A DNA stretch of 64,000 nt from Polydactylus sextarius (Eukaryota; Chordata; Actinopteri; Polynemidae), in assembly GCA_016801845.1 (NCBI GenBank), contig CM028927.1, positions 8,394,501 to 8,458,500 on the forward strand, written 5' to 3'. Below the pieces are notes generated by a model. It ran no database searches. It saw only the letters and a program-made list of their open reading frames with translations, and was not told the origin of the DNA. Made by a program: the position numbers and the translations under genes. This document shows positions 1 through 12,939 of this stretch, in pieces; position 1 is the first letter of the stretch; each line of letters begins with the position of its first letter.

Positions 1-961
1 AAACCTGCAGATATTCACATGCACTGCACAGAAAAAAGGGAGCCAGAACTTTACTTATAATGCTGATTTATGATGATTTATTGTGATGCTCACACCATCG
101 CTGCCCTTGCACTCTGAGATTTTAGCCTAAACTTTTTGAGTCATGAAATATTGATGTGGTACACAGGAGGATTTGACGTAAGTGAGGCAGAATAGTGCAG
201 TGCTAGGCATCACATATTTTATTGAAGCATACAGTGTAGCACTCAGGAAGAGTAAGAGAAAGGAAAAAGACAATCCTGAAGAATTGGTGGAGGATTAACA
301 GAAGAGAATGTTGCACTGGAAAGAGGCAAAGATGCAACTTCCTTGTTCTTAATTTGCCTGCTTTAATGTAGCACTGACGATAAATACAGGAAGTGGCAAA
401 GAAAAATGGGTTTGATATACAAGTAAATATTAGCTCTAATGACTTAAGGAGCATCCTTGTTTTTTTCTGAGTTAGTAGCCAAGTTTTACACTGCAGCACA
501 AGATACATTTTAGAAAAATGTCTAAACCAGACACACACGTGAATAGTGATGTGGGATTTTCTAGTTTGCATTTTGAAAAAGAAAGAAAATACTATAAATA
601 TCTGCGAAAAATACTGATATGAAACAAAATACCTGCCCTGAGGTAAATAATCAATTTCATATGAATAACGCTCTTCATCTTCTTTGTTTCTTCCCAAATT
701 ACACAAGGCAAAATGATCGGGAAGCATAATTTTTCATTACATACTCGACATGGCTGAAAATGAACAGTGCCGCCACTGATAGACCTAATTGGTGAGTGAG
801 AAGGGACCAGCACTGCACAAGAGGTTGGGTTGAGGCTATTTCCTGGGACTCAATGAGCCATTTATAAAAAATAGGCGGCGCTACTGTGAAGAAGAAAAAG
901 ACCTCTCTAAGTTGAGAAAGAAGAAAAAGAGACAGCAGGGTATTGACTGGTTACAGGCATA

Positions 962-1558
962 TGGAATCCCATTTCCACCAGTAAAAAAAAAAAAATTGAG
1001 AAAAAAAGAACATTTTAGACAAATTATTAGATAAGATATGAAGATATAAAGTCAAAATTATGAGATAAAAAGTTGAAATTGTGTGATAGAAAGTGTGCAT
1101 GTGCTCCAGTGGTCCAGAAGTCCTATCATTACAGGTGGCTCAGATATATCAGATAAAATATGTCAGACTGTAAAGTCTTTGAATCAGTCCATCGTTTCAC
1201 TGACATTGGATCTCTCTGTTCTGTCAATGAACCATATAGTTTTGTAAAAACGTTCATGACTGCGGTCAAACCAGCCACCGCTAGACATTAACCATATGGA
1301 TTCTGACACATAACAGACATAATAAATGGCTCAGATGTAGGTTTGCTGACATTTCCAGTGGTTTCTTGTTCACAGTGAGACTGACTAGACCACAATAAAT
1401 ATCATAAGCCACCAGTCATACTTCAACGTTCAAGCCAGCTAGGATATATGCTAGCTAGAATATAGGACGTCAGCAACTCTGGAGCACACACACACTTTCT
1501 ATCTCATAATTTCGACTTAAGTTTTCATCTTTTTTTTACTGGCAGAAATGGGCTTCCA
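962..1558. mobile_element. Non-autonomous DNA transposon (MITE-like) with long inverted ends and TA duplication
   Basis: The left end reads TGGAATCCCATTTCCACCAG followed by poly-A, and the reverse complement of the right end reads TGGAAGCCCATTTCTGCCAG followed by poly-A. The similarity continues inward through blocks resembling GAAATTATGAGATAGAAAGTGTG and GTGCTCCAG, giving inverted ends of roughly 80-150 bp with an indel between them. Both ends are flanked by TA (960-961 and 1559-1560), the duplication made by Tc1/mariner-type transposases. The interior (about 1130-1470) has no transposase frame. I associate the AAATTATGAGATAAAAAGT blocks with a common fish repeat family, from memory. Confidence 0.75.
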
Positions 1559-3384
1559 TACAGGTATATGTGCTGGAGAGTAATTAAAAAGCCTGCAAAA
1601 TACTTTCTGGAGTTATGTAATATCACGACAAGGAGAACACAAGATTAATCACACACCAAGATGGCTGCAAAGACAATAGCTTCAACAGTCATTGTCTTGT
1701 GGAAATAGAAATTCAGCAATCAGTGGCATTTATGGATGATGGCAGCTCACAAACACAGCTGTGCCTTGTCCCGTTTCTTTGAATTTCAGTTTTATGCTGT
1801 TACAGTCTGCGTCTGCTCCTGTCTGTCTGTTCCTCCATCGTTCCCTCAATCCGCTCCTCGCCATCTGTCCATTGGCCCTGGCAACATTCTGATCCACCAT
1901 TTTAATTTACTCGTGCAGTCATTTTAGCACATGTATGGTGATGCATTACACAATGTGACTCTAAGAACAGAGACAAGCAGAGCTGCTCAGGGATGGAGGA
2001 AGACAAACACACCATTTCAGCAGAATCACAAGACATAAAGTCAAAATCAAGGGAGTGTAGAAAAGAGATCAATCCATTCGTACAGTACATAAAGAGCTTA
2101 ACACTGCTCCTGGCAGGCTGATCACTATGGCCTGCCATCTGTGCACACACATGTGCGTGTGTGTGTGTAAAATCAGTACATGTCACTGTGTGTGACAGTA
2201 GGTGTTGCACGGTCTTTTTAAACAGCTGGTAAATGTTGTCCGTTTGATTTGATGCTGGTTTTTAATAGTTGTATTTATTTTATGATGTATTGATTTTACT
2301 CTGCTGTGGAGTTTGCTAACCTGATTTACAATTACACTTAACATATTTCAGACAGACAACTGTGATACCAAAGCTGCAAAGTAATTTATACTGAACACAC
2401 TCAAACATGGTCTAAGTCTGACTGACTATAATTTATGTTTACAAAACGTATATATTCATAATAAATAAAATGTCATATTTTTGAAGGAAGCTGATTTGCT
2501 ACATGCCTTGAATTTGTTTGTCTAATAATTATTAAAAGTAAATAAACAAGCTTTTCAGTGTTTTCCCATTTTGGTACAGTTTTAGTAATTTTCCAAGGAC
2601 AGTTGTGCTATGAACATCTTCACTGTTTAATGTCATCTGCAGTGCAAACCGACAAGCTTGAAAACTACTGAAAAGCTGCTACTTTGAAGTGTCATGACCC
2701 TCACCTCACAGCTTTTTCTTCACAGTTAAGTTTCTTATAATTAGTATTACTATTATTTCCACACATTTTCTTTAATACCCATAAGGAATTTTAGAAAATT
2801 GACAGTTGGCATCTGGTACAAAAATATCAACATTTATACTACCCTTCTTAAATCTGCCTTATGCTTTATGCTTTATGTGTTGGTATGTGCGTTCAAGTGG
2901 GTGCATGGAGCATAATGAATGAGTATGCAGTGGGAGTTTATTTTTGTTGAGCCTTTCAAAGCTGACTTCATTAGGCATCAACACTGATTGAAAACTATTT
3001 TTATGGGTGTATGATTAAGCGTTTTCCAGGAGTGGTTGTTCTCTCAGCAGTCTCTACTGTAGACAGTATCTGCCAGCTCCTTATTTTGATGTGGAAATGA
3101 TGAGCTTGTTAAGCCTGGCTCATAAAATCACCATGGACAATTCTCTATTTCCTTCCACACCAACTCCAGACTTGTAGACGGGATGCCAGGACTGAGTTAT
3201 AAATATTCAGGGTGACAGAATTCATTGTTTTAAAGACTTCTAAGATTTCCACCGATATGGGATGCTTAACTTTTTTTTTTTAGGTGAAGCATTCAAAATG
3301 TCTAATAAGGTCTCCTTTCCTCTATATCTTCCTCTTTGGTGCACGGAGGCTCTTCCTTTACTTACATCATTCTTTTCAGTTCAT

Positions 3385-3412
3385 CTCTTCTTCTTCTTCT
3401 TCTTCTTCTTCT
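3385..3412 (+). repeat. (TTC)n microsatellite
   Basis: Run of about eight to nine TTC units in a pyrimidine-rich stretch of intron 2. Confidence 0.8.
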
Positions 3413-4931
3413 CATCTTCCCTCAGACAAATGTATCACTGCAGCTTGGAACAATTGCTAACAATGTCCAATCGCAGCTTTTGTCTGTTTGTTGTAGAAAC
3501 TCAAGCATACTCTGCGTACAGAAACCTTAACAAGAACCAGTTTGATAACTATGAGAATTAAACAGAGAGCTGCCACCTCACTGTGAGTTTATGCTGCTTA
3601 GAACAACCGGAAGTATCTGATGTGTTGTTTACATCAACGGACATGTCTTACTGCAGATTTCTAGCGAACATTACAGTTTCTTGGTGACTCATACCATGAC
3701 ATTTTACCACCTCAGAGTAGCACCCTCAGCCTTCTGACACTGTCACAGACCTAAAACTAAGAATATAGCAACACCCATGCACACATAATTATGTCTCTGT
3801 GACACTCTTAACAAAATGTAGCTTTTCAGTGCACAGACAACTGAAAATCTAATGAGTCTCAACACTGTCCTGGACATCTGCTGAGTGTTTTTGCCAGGGC
3901 CCCTTGCAGCTACACATCTGTGGGCCTAAAGAAAGTAATTCAGTTGCTTGCGGCACAACAGTCACACTTTCCCTCAGCCCTGAATTTGAGTGTGTACTTT
4001 CAAGGCATATTTAAACAGAGGCACACTCCATTTTAGCCATTTGCCTTTACATTTTTTTTCCTCAATCACTTCCTATCTGGTGTTCAGGCAGTCTCACAAT
4101 CACACCAGCATGAATTTGTTGGTATTGGTCTGTGTATTGATAGCGAGAGCCTGGCTGCTGGTTAAAGTGCTCTCGGGAACAAACTGCACTAGGCAGAAGC
4201 AGAGCAGAAGATTGCTACTGCTTTTCTCACAGGTAATCACTGACAAACAAGCCAATAAACAGAGAGGGAAGGACTGACACGCACGTGCGCACACACACGC
4301 AAAGCTACACAGAAACATACATAAACCACACAGACTAATACTTAAGAGGTCTTAAAATTCAACTATGACACTGAGATCATCACCACCAAAAGGAAATGAA
4401 CACAGACACAAAATTTAATCATCCTTTCATTCCCTCATCCTGCCGATCTTTTCACCTCAAGTGACCCTGACAAGACAGCAAGCAAAAAGAAACATGAAAA
4501 GCGGCAGATTCACAGTAATTGCAAGCGGAAGAAATATGCCATGTAATGTGGCATTCAGTACAAAATGCAGCCTCTTGAATTATGCCATCTTTTCCCGGCA
4601 CAAGCTTCACCCCATTTTTATCTGTGCCTGATAACCTTTATAGGGTTTGAAGCAAATTAAATGTTTGATTTGAAAGGAGGCATTTCCCCTCTTTAGTCTG
4701 CTGTACAGTACATAGTCAAAGAAACTTCCAGGAATACCAGTGAACTATTGGAATGAAATGCCATATTACAAGAATCTAGTTCAAATAAAAATACATATCT
4801 ATTATTAATTCATCAAATAAGTGTTTCAGAAGTAATGAACATCAAATGACAGCACCTAGGGTTCACCAAAACTGTATGAATGGACTATAAAGCACATGCA
4901 GACATGATGAAATATGCAATTCATCTCTTAC

Positions 4932-5069
4932 CTGCACCAGATTCCAACCCTCCAAGGACTCGGCGATGATGGAGGTCACAGAGGGACAGACACCGCCGAA
5001 GATCATCAGGTGTTTGGGACCGTAGCATATGGCGTCAAAGAAGGCCCTGAGCCCCTTGGCGTTGTCACA
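4932..5069 (-). CDS. gabbr2: GABA-B receptor subunit 2, coding exon 2 (lobe 1 of the Venus-flytrap domain)
   Basis: Internal exon of 138 nt (46 codons, phase 0 at both ends). It starts after the acceptor TGTGTCTGCAG, which follows a pyrimidine-rich tract, and ends at the strong donor CAG|GTAAGAG. The translation opens CDNAKGLRAFFDAICYG, continues through HLMIFGGVCPS and ends SLEGWNLVQ. From memory this is nearly identical to mammalian GABBR2, with about six conservative or mild changes over 46 residues. It belongs to the extracellular N-terminal lobe. The opening cysteine and the cysteine in GGVCPS are the two conserved cysteines expected for this lobe and could form a disulfide. In GABBR2 this lobe contacts GABBR1 and does not itself bind GABA. 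It joins directly to the YDTE end of exon 1 without frame disruption. The next exon lies beyond position 1. Confidence 0.95.
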
Positions 5070-5646
5070 CTGCAGACACAGAAAGAGGTTTTGCAGGTGG
5101 AGGTGAGAGCAGGGTTGAAGAAGACAGAAGGGACAAAGAGAAGAAGCACATTTTAATTAGTTGTTGTGAAAATAGGGAGGTAAGAATGATAAATGGCAAA
5201 TTATGTGGTGATAAATCAACTGAACTGGCAAAACAAGAAGCCAAATATTAACTCAGATCTTGTTCACCTCTAAAAAAGCTATAGGTTATAGAGGAATATT
5301 ACATTTTTTTCTGATATCAAGAGAATAAGTTGCAGAATAGTTTGATGTTGGTTCGATGACTTTCAAAGAATCAAGGCAGCTCTTGATACCTTAATCTGAG
5401 GCTCAGCCAATGAATCGATTGCATGGTCATTACACGTTGACATACTACAATGTCAGTTCACAGTAATGTATGGTGTTTATGAAAAACGATGTGACATTTA
5501 GGTAACATTTAGTTTCTTGTGTGCATTTTGCAACCATCATGTAAAACAATGTAGTTCACTGCCAGAGCGGGCCCCCGCTTTAATCCACTGCTGCAGAATG
5601 CAGCCATTTCACATCACTATAGCAACCGGAGGAAAAGTGTGTGTGA

Positions 5647-5668
5647 AAGAGAGAGAGAGAGAGAGAGA
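5647..5668 (+). repeat. (GA)n microsatellite
   Basis: About ten GA units in intron 1, some 580 bp from exon 2. Confidence 0.85.
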
Positions 5669-5853
5669 AATGAGAGAAGTGAGGGAAAAATGGTGTAGGC
5701 TCCTATTGATTGCTACATGAGCTGGCTAACTGGTTTTGCTGTGATTCCCTGATTTCCACAGTTTGTAATGATATTCCTATCAGCAGTAAACACTTCCCTC
5801 CTCAGTCTCCTATTATTGCCACTCAATTCAGTATGTATTCTTGTGTGCGGGGC

Positions 5854-5899
5854 GATAGATAGACTGACTGACTGACTGACTGACTGACTGACTGACTGA
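5854..5899 (+). repeat. (GATA)2(GACT)9 tetranucleotide microsatellite
   Basis: Two GATA units lead into nine uninterrupted GACT units, ending at GACTGAATGG. In intron 1, about 0.8 kb on the exon 1 side of exon 2. Confidence 0.9.
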
Positions 5900-6994
5900 A
5901 TGGCAGGTGGAGTGTGCGTTTGTGTTTGTGCGTGTGCGTCCGTGTGCACATGTGTGTTTCCGCCTTCTGACACAGTCCATCTCATCTGGAGAGTCATTTG
6001 ACCTTGTTAGCCATCAGCCGGCAACTGAATGAGATTTCCCACTGAACAACAGCACAGCAGGCTCTCCACAGTGCAGATTGAAAAACTGAAAACCGAACAT
6101 GGAGGAATGAGAGTCCTATCTAGACATATAGGACTGTACGTTTTCATCCGTTATGAGTACGGCAGGTGTCGCGGCTGAAGGGGTGACAAGTTTACATCTT
6201 GTGCTCTTCTCGTCTGGATGACGGTCTCGGAGCTCTAAATGAATTTACTGCACACGAGGAAAGTGACAAAACAAACTGCTGCAACATTCCTCCCGCACAG
6301 CTCTCAGTCTCTTTTTGGGTGAATTCCTTTCAATTTTTAAAGTAGTAGACCATTTGTTGGTAAAAACCAACTGTCCTTCATACATGTACAATCATGCCAG
6401 TGGAGAGCAATGTACGCAGTAATGCCAGTCAAAAATAGACTAAATTGTGGTTTGCCTGAGGTGAAAAAAGAGAGAGAGAAGATGTGATTAGACACAGTGG
6501 GGATTCCTTATCCTGGCCACACAGCTGAATAAAACAGCAGACTATTAAAGAAGATATCCCATTTGCATACTCTTATCATTCATTTCTCTCCAGCTGGCCA
6601 TAACAAGGTGGGCTGCTAGGATTGTGACTCTCAATTGGTTACCATGCAACAGAAAAGAATTGTGGGCAACTAAACTTGTCAACGTGAGTACAATAGAGCT
6701 CGGCGATATTGTAGGTTTAAGCTGATTTATTACGAAGAACAACAATGCAGTGTAGGTGGTTAAGAATGGTTATGTTCCTCGCTCCCTCTCCCTCAGCAAA
6801 TAAAACTATTTCACAGCATTGGAAACACAAGAGCAGACAGTTTACGTGTACAAAGATTAGATTTTAAGCCAAGCCGCACTGTCTACACAGCTGTTTCTAT
6901 ATTTTTAGATGGGATAAAACTTCCATGTAATCAGACTTACTTTAATCTTGAATCTCTAAAAATTTATATAGGCTGTGAAAAAGTCTTTCGCATA

Positions 6995-7015
6995 TTTTTT
7001 TTTTTTTTTTTTTTT
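6995..7015 (+). repeat. Poly-T run
   Basis: Twenty-one consecutive T (A on the gabbr2 sense strand), in intron 1. Confidence 0.9.
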
Positions 7016-9904
7016 AAATAGCACATCAAGTCAATTAATGTGCAATTCTGGTCTAGAATGTTTCATTCTCATTATTGGTTCCTAAAGCTCAGATGAACAT
7101 CTTCAAATTGCATGTTATCCCTGATCACAAACAAAGAATATTAACTATTACATTAAGTTTACTCCCACATAAGACACAGAAAAGCAATAAATGCTCAAAC
7201 TTTTAAGGCTGAAACTGAAGGAATCTTCGTGGTTTTGATGAACTTAAATGATTTCTTGGTTCACCAAAAATAATTGCTCATTATTTTACTGTTGATTGAT
7301 TAAGCAGTTAAGAAACTAATCTCAAGTCATCTTTGTAATTAAAAAAAAAAGTTCAGTTTTCTTTTAGAGTTAAGAATAAAGCAAGATCTTAAGAGAGAAA
7401 GCAACATAGTTAAAATAAAGCCAAAAGAAATAAACTAGAAATCTTTCCTTTTTCTCAATTTCTCTGTTCATCCCTCCTGTTCCATTCATCCTCTCCTACT
7501 TTTGCCAGGCACACATGCACACAATCTGTTGTGACTGCTCACAGAGCCTTGACTGTTGTGTTGTCATGCCAACAGTGTGACTATCCACACTTTGTGCACT
7601 AGATGAAGGAGGAGGAGGCCGCAGCAGGGCCGGTGTAGCGATGGATATATTTAGCCTCTCATTAGGTAGCACAACCACTCAGACATTAATCAATACTTAT
7701 TCAGCTATGGAGATGCTGTAAAGCTTAATACCAGGTGAACAAAGTGGGATATTGGGAAGTGAGGAATATAATGGGAGATAAAGACTAGAAGGACATGGAG
7801 ATAGTTATGGTGATGGCGATGGTGGGAGAAAGGGGGAGAAATGATCAGTTGAGTAGGGGCAGAGAAAGAGAGGTTTGAGGAGGTATTAGTCTGACATTAA
7901 CCATGCACTAATAAAGCCAAGTCAACCAGTATTATAAACCTGCCCTCCATTATAACCTCACAATGGACTAATTCCTGACCATGAGATTGATTCAGTGGCT
8001 CTCTGTGATGCTGAGCAGCTGAACAATGCCCTGCAGATTTGTCTACAGTCCACTGATTATCGAGGGAGTAGATTTTAATTTCAAATCTGAGGCCATATTT
8101 GATTGACTATATTTCTTTTGATCACCTCATGTTATTTTCTGCCAGTAAATGAGTCACCCCCATTGCCTCTTCTTTTTATTTGCCTTTCTTTTATCTTTCA
8201 TATCCTTTTTACAACAGCACTGAGATATTTATGTGTTTGTCAAGGATTCTCTAGCAGTTGCTGAGAGATTGGGGTATGGGCTACATCTTACATCCCAATT
8301 TTCCCTGAGAAATGTGCTCTACACCAGGTATAAACAGAGACAAATGTTACTGTCATGAAAAACACAAATAAGTTCTGAGGAAAAGCCGTTTCAATGAAGA
8401 TGGCATAGCTGCACTTAACTAACAAGACAAGCTGCAAGAAATACTGCAGCACTTTATTTCCCTCTTCTGCAGACTGAAATCTAATTCCTGGCATTTCAAG
8501 GCCATTTGGAGCAGATCGATGGGGTTAACGCCGTCGTAATCTGTTTGACCGCCTTGGGAAACAGCCAAGGAAGGTGTGTGTCTGAGGGGTGGGGCTAATG
8601 GGGTTGGTGGAGGGAGTGCTGATGGCAAAATAAGTTGGAGTTGGAAATTCAAGGGAGGCATATAACTCAGTCTAATGTTGCACCCTCCAAAAAAGAAAAA
8701 ATAGTTCAGGTGATACGCTTTCACTCCAGCCACTGGTTTTAGAGAGACATGTCACAATATTCAGGCTCTATCATCATTATTCCTTTTGCAAAACGTCTCT
8801 TCCTCAGCTTGACATTTCACTACAGTGAGTTTGAAGCACTAACCTGACCATTTAGAGGATATTACTGATGGGACAGCCAGCCAAGGAGTAGTTTATTTCA
8901 AATGTTCCTCAGTCCATTGTCTTCATTACATTTCCTTCACTCTGACCTTTACACAAAGCTTCTGAGATTCATTCTTATTGATTTATCATTACATGATGAC
9001 ATTACCCTCCTGTTATTGTGCTTCAGAAAAATCACACTCAGTTAAACTAAATGTGAGGAAACAGCTTTATTTTTTATACCAAATACCTAATGTTTCAGTT
9101 GATAATTTGCACCTATTTTTAATCAACATTCTATAATGTACCAGAAGAAAAGGGAAGCACATCTCTAAAGGTCACCAGCAAGGCTCATACATTTTTGTCT
9201 TATTTTTATTTAAAGAACTTTAAAGCACATCTCAGCAATGAAAATCACTTGACAAGAGTCAAACACATCCAAAATCTTTACAAAACTTTGAGGCAGAACT
9301 TTTGCTTTTACTTTGACAGTCAGAACAGAATCTAAAACTTTCATCACAAAGGCTCCAACAGAACAAGATGCAAGTAGAGTACTAAATATATTAACAAATA
9401 TATAAATATATAAACAAAATAGACAATATAAACAACAGTTAAAAACACAGTGTCACATCTGCACTTTTTGGGGGATGCAATGTCAACCAAAAACCAAAGG
9501 AACAACTAACTAATTATTCAGTTAGTTTAATTATTTTCTTGGGAAAATGAACCTGTCCCTACAACACAGGATCAACCACAGAACAACATACCTGAGGCCT
9601 GATCCTTCAATCAACAAGCCTGAGCTTTTGAACCCATATCCTCCATCCCACCACCACAGCATGCAGAATGACCCTGTGGAGACCACTACAGTGTGTCAAT
9701 GTGTGCACTGTATGTGTGTGAACGACCTTTGAGTGTGCACATGTGTGGGATATTGTGACAAGAACAAGAGCTGATAAGAGCACCAGGCTGGAGCTAACCA
9801 TGATGAAATGCCTTGTTAGCGCTGCAAACAGAGGCAGCTGCACCTGTCCCTCGTCTAATGGCAAATTACTGCATCCAAATCAGCAACCTGAGGCCCAATA
9901 CTGT

Positions 9905-9910
<6 letters not shown>

Positions 9911-9968
<58 letters not shown>

Positions 9969-9994
9969 AGAGAGAGAGAAAGAGAGAGAGAGAG
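9911..9994 (+). repeat. Compound (GT)28/(GA)n microsatellite
   Basis: Twenty-eight GT units (9911-9966) followed after a short ACA link by an interrupted GA run to about 9994. Frames reading poly-Cys-Val through it are not genes. Confidence 0.95.
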
Positions 9995-10852
9995 ATAAGA
10001 GATAACAACAGAGACTAAACAGGGAGGGGAGAGCCTGATCTGATGTCAGAAGCAATCTGATCTTAACACACTGTGTTCATTCATGACAGGGCCACAGCAC
10101 AGGTGATTATGGAAACAGAAATGCAAGAATCCCACCACAGAGTTTGTGTCTTTATAAGTAAAGTTTGGATGTTACATTGTCGCCTCATCTGTTGATATAG
10201 TGTGATGTTTAATTACCAAAAAAATGGTGAATGTATTACATGTTAGTTATGTTTGAACTTGATTTTTGAAACACCTTTTGTTGTTTCCATCCAAAAAAAA
10301 CATAATTAATTAGAAAATGCCACACTTGGCTTCTTTTGTTTTTCAGTCTTTATTAAGTAGATTTTACTTGTAATACTTCACTGAACATACAGGCATAACA
10401 ATGTTTATCAGGGAAAGCCTGAAGCCTCAGAGTAAGAGGGACAAATATCAACCCTGAAACACTATAGGCATCCCCCTTTCTGGACACACAAACATATCCA
10501 TCCTGTCCCAACTATGCATATGCATACTATGCATACTGCCCTAACGTGTTGAGTGTTGAGTAGTGCAGCAGCTGCACCAAGCCGCTCTCTTCCAGCAGCT
10601 ACATCTGTATCCTGTGTGCACTCCTCATTGAATTACATTCACATCTCCATGCCAGGAGTGAAAATGTTAGTCAGGTTGAATCCAGCGATTGCTAAAACAT
10701 ATGCTTGGCATTATAAAGCCCTATAGAGTTAGCGGGGTGCAGCCAATAACTCAGATCTAAAGGAGATTATCTGTTTCCCCATGTACAAACCCAACTAATC
10801 CTCTAAATTCCGTCATGGCTGTCAATACCAACTAGAGGAAAACTAGATGAAA

Positions 10853-10863
10853 GGGGGGGGGGG
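10853..10863 (+). repeat. Poly-G run (11 G)
   Basis: Eleven consecutive G in intron 1, unusual in this AT-leaning sequence. Confidence 0.85.
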
Positions 10864-12889
10864 CTGCAGTGCCTTTTGTAGTTTTGTAAAGTTTTACTGT
10901 CTCAGTGTTGATTATCATACAAACATATCAATAGTGATTTGATAGATGTTCCTTTGAGTTCATTGGGGCCGTTCAACTGTCAGTTAAGGTCAACGCTCCT
11001 TCTCACACAGTGGTAGCTTCATCTCGCCTGCCACAATCCTTACACACAGGAACATCAGATCCAGAAGAAAGCAGAGCTATTTGTTCTCCATCAGTGATCC
11101 CTTTGTTGAGGTTCACTTGGGTGTAACATATCACCTGTCTTTTCTAAATGACCAGAAAGGCATGGCTGGCAGGTAATTCATGTACTTAACTGCACTGACG
11201 TAAAAGAAAAAGAAGAAAGAAATGGAGGAAGAAGAGGTGAGGATGAAGTTGCGTATGCAGCAAGCATCAAGACTCCTTGTGGTAACATTTAGACAGCGGA
11301 CCCCAGAGTATCCACAGAGAGTACACATTGATTGAGTGAAAGTGGATGAAGTAAAATTGAGAGTGGGAGGGAGTGATGGAGTTGTTTTTTCCAGTCTGTT
11401 CTATTCACAATGTATTCATGAAACACAGAGGGAAAAAAACACAAAAACTAAGGAATCCACAACGTATCTTGAAAGAAACTAGCCTTTAAAATCCAATGCA
11501 GCAGACTGACTGGGCTGTTCAGGCTGATGGCAGTTTGCTCTCCACCTCCTCCACTCTCCTTCTCTTCCTTCAGTATGGCTCTTGTTATGCCACTCAATCT
11601 ATCTCCTGCTTTCTAGTGTGCTCCGATGGCCACCAGGATAACCACAATGGCACATTCAAAGTCTATTCCATAGGGTCAAGCCCCTTAATGCTCTTTTGTG
11701 TCTTCTTTGTCTTCTACACGCACACAAAATAACAGATATTATAATCCTTACACAAATGCATGCAAAGACACAACCGTAAAGGCATTAACACACACATCAG
11801 CTCAGTCATGAATCCGAAAGGAGCTTAAATTGGCCAGTGGTAAATCACAGCACATTGTGCACTTTATTAGCAATCTGTGCTGCGCAGTAAGCAGATGTTG
11901 TATTAAGCCTATTACAGGTTTTTGTGCTTTTGACAAGGCCTGACAACAGCTGGAACATGTTACGTTAACCGGTGAAGGGGACAAACCAAAGTGTAATCCC
12001 ACTGAAACAAACCAATCAATCCCCACGGAGAGGACTGAGGGAGTAATCAAGGTAATAAATTCAATCAAGCAAAAATAATAACAATAAGGCTGAATTACTG
12101 TTTCATTTTCACTTAATTATTCAGTTTTGACATTTTGATTATTTGAGTTTTGTAGTGGTTGTTTTATTTAAGCCAAGTCGACATGAGCAGGTGAGTTGTC
12201 AATCCTGTCAAAGTCATTGGTAAATAGTGAGGAACAGGTAACTTTATTTAATTATTGTGCACATCAAGGGAATATAATAAACATCTTTACAGTTTTTTTT
12301 TTTTTCTTTCAACCACAGAAATAAGAAACCCAACACTAGACCTATTAAATGTCTGACAAAATCTGAGATGTAGGCAGTAAGTTCAAGGACTGAAACCATG
12401 TCTCCTTTAAAACATTTTTCTATTCAAGTCACTCTAAAGAATGAAAAAGTCAGTGAACATGTATGGCACAATGCTGAGAGACTGAGGTCCTCGAGAATGA
12501 TAAGTCTGACATGACAAGACGAAGGTCATTTTCATAAGCGCTCGACAGAAATTCAACACAAGAGTCCAATAAATATAATGTATTTTTAAAACTTATTTAA
12601 TAAAGGGTCTTAGCTGGGTATATCTGTTAACTAGTACATGATAAAGACTGGGAGAGGGGGGATGTAGACAGAGAGTGGGAGGAAGAAAAAGAGATGAAGA
12701 GAGGCCATTATCAAGTTAATTGTTTCTTGGCCCCTGAAGGTCCTCCAATCTCCTCTGTGGATGAATCTACTAAAAAAAAAAAAAAGAGGTGGTAAAAAGG
12801 AGGATGATCTCTTTAACGGTACAACAGTAAAAGAGACCAGCATTTGGGTAAGCACAGATTTGGTGGTATGCAGATGTCTAGGGTTACTG

Positions 12890-12891
<2 letters not shown>

Positions 12892-12938
<47 letters not shown>
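12892..12938 (+). repeat. (GA)n microsatellite
   Basis: Forty-seven bases of uninterrupted GA repeat in intron 1. Confidence 0.95.

Positions 12939-12939
<1 letters not shown>

Larger units (their letters stand above)
1..4931 (-). other. gabbr2: Intron 2 of gabbr2 (5' portion)
   Basis: Begins at the donor GTAAGAG at 4931 and runs off the left edge. I looked on the minus strand for exon 3, which should encode the LSFAATTP and PYFFRTVPS region of the receptor, and did not find it. The stretch contains the TA-flanked inverted-repeat element at 962-1558 and a TTC-rich run near 3385-3412. The overlapping minus-strand frames at about 200-810 are unrecognised and look non-coding. Otherwise nothing is seen. 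Confidence 0.85.

Noticed and set aside
203..813. Overlapping minus-strand frames near the left edge, considered as gabbr2 exon 3 or a transposon fragment
   Set aside because: The translation lacks the expected LSFAATTP and FFRTVPS motifs and matches nothing I recognise. The frames are interrupted by stops in each other's phase.
6970..7130. Sequence GGCTGTGAAAAAGTCTTTCG followed by poly-T, considered as a Tc1/mariner end
   Set aside because: It resembles the GTGAAAAAGTGTTT-type ends of some fish elements, but no matching inverted partner or TA-bounded far end was found.
9743..10055. Frames with poly-Cys-Val, Arg-Glu or His-Thr runs
   Set aside because: Direct translations of the GT/GA microsatellite.
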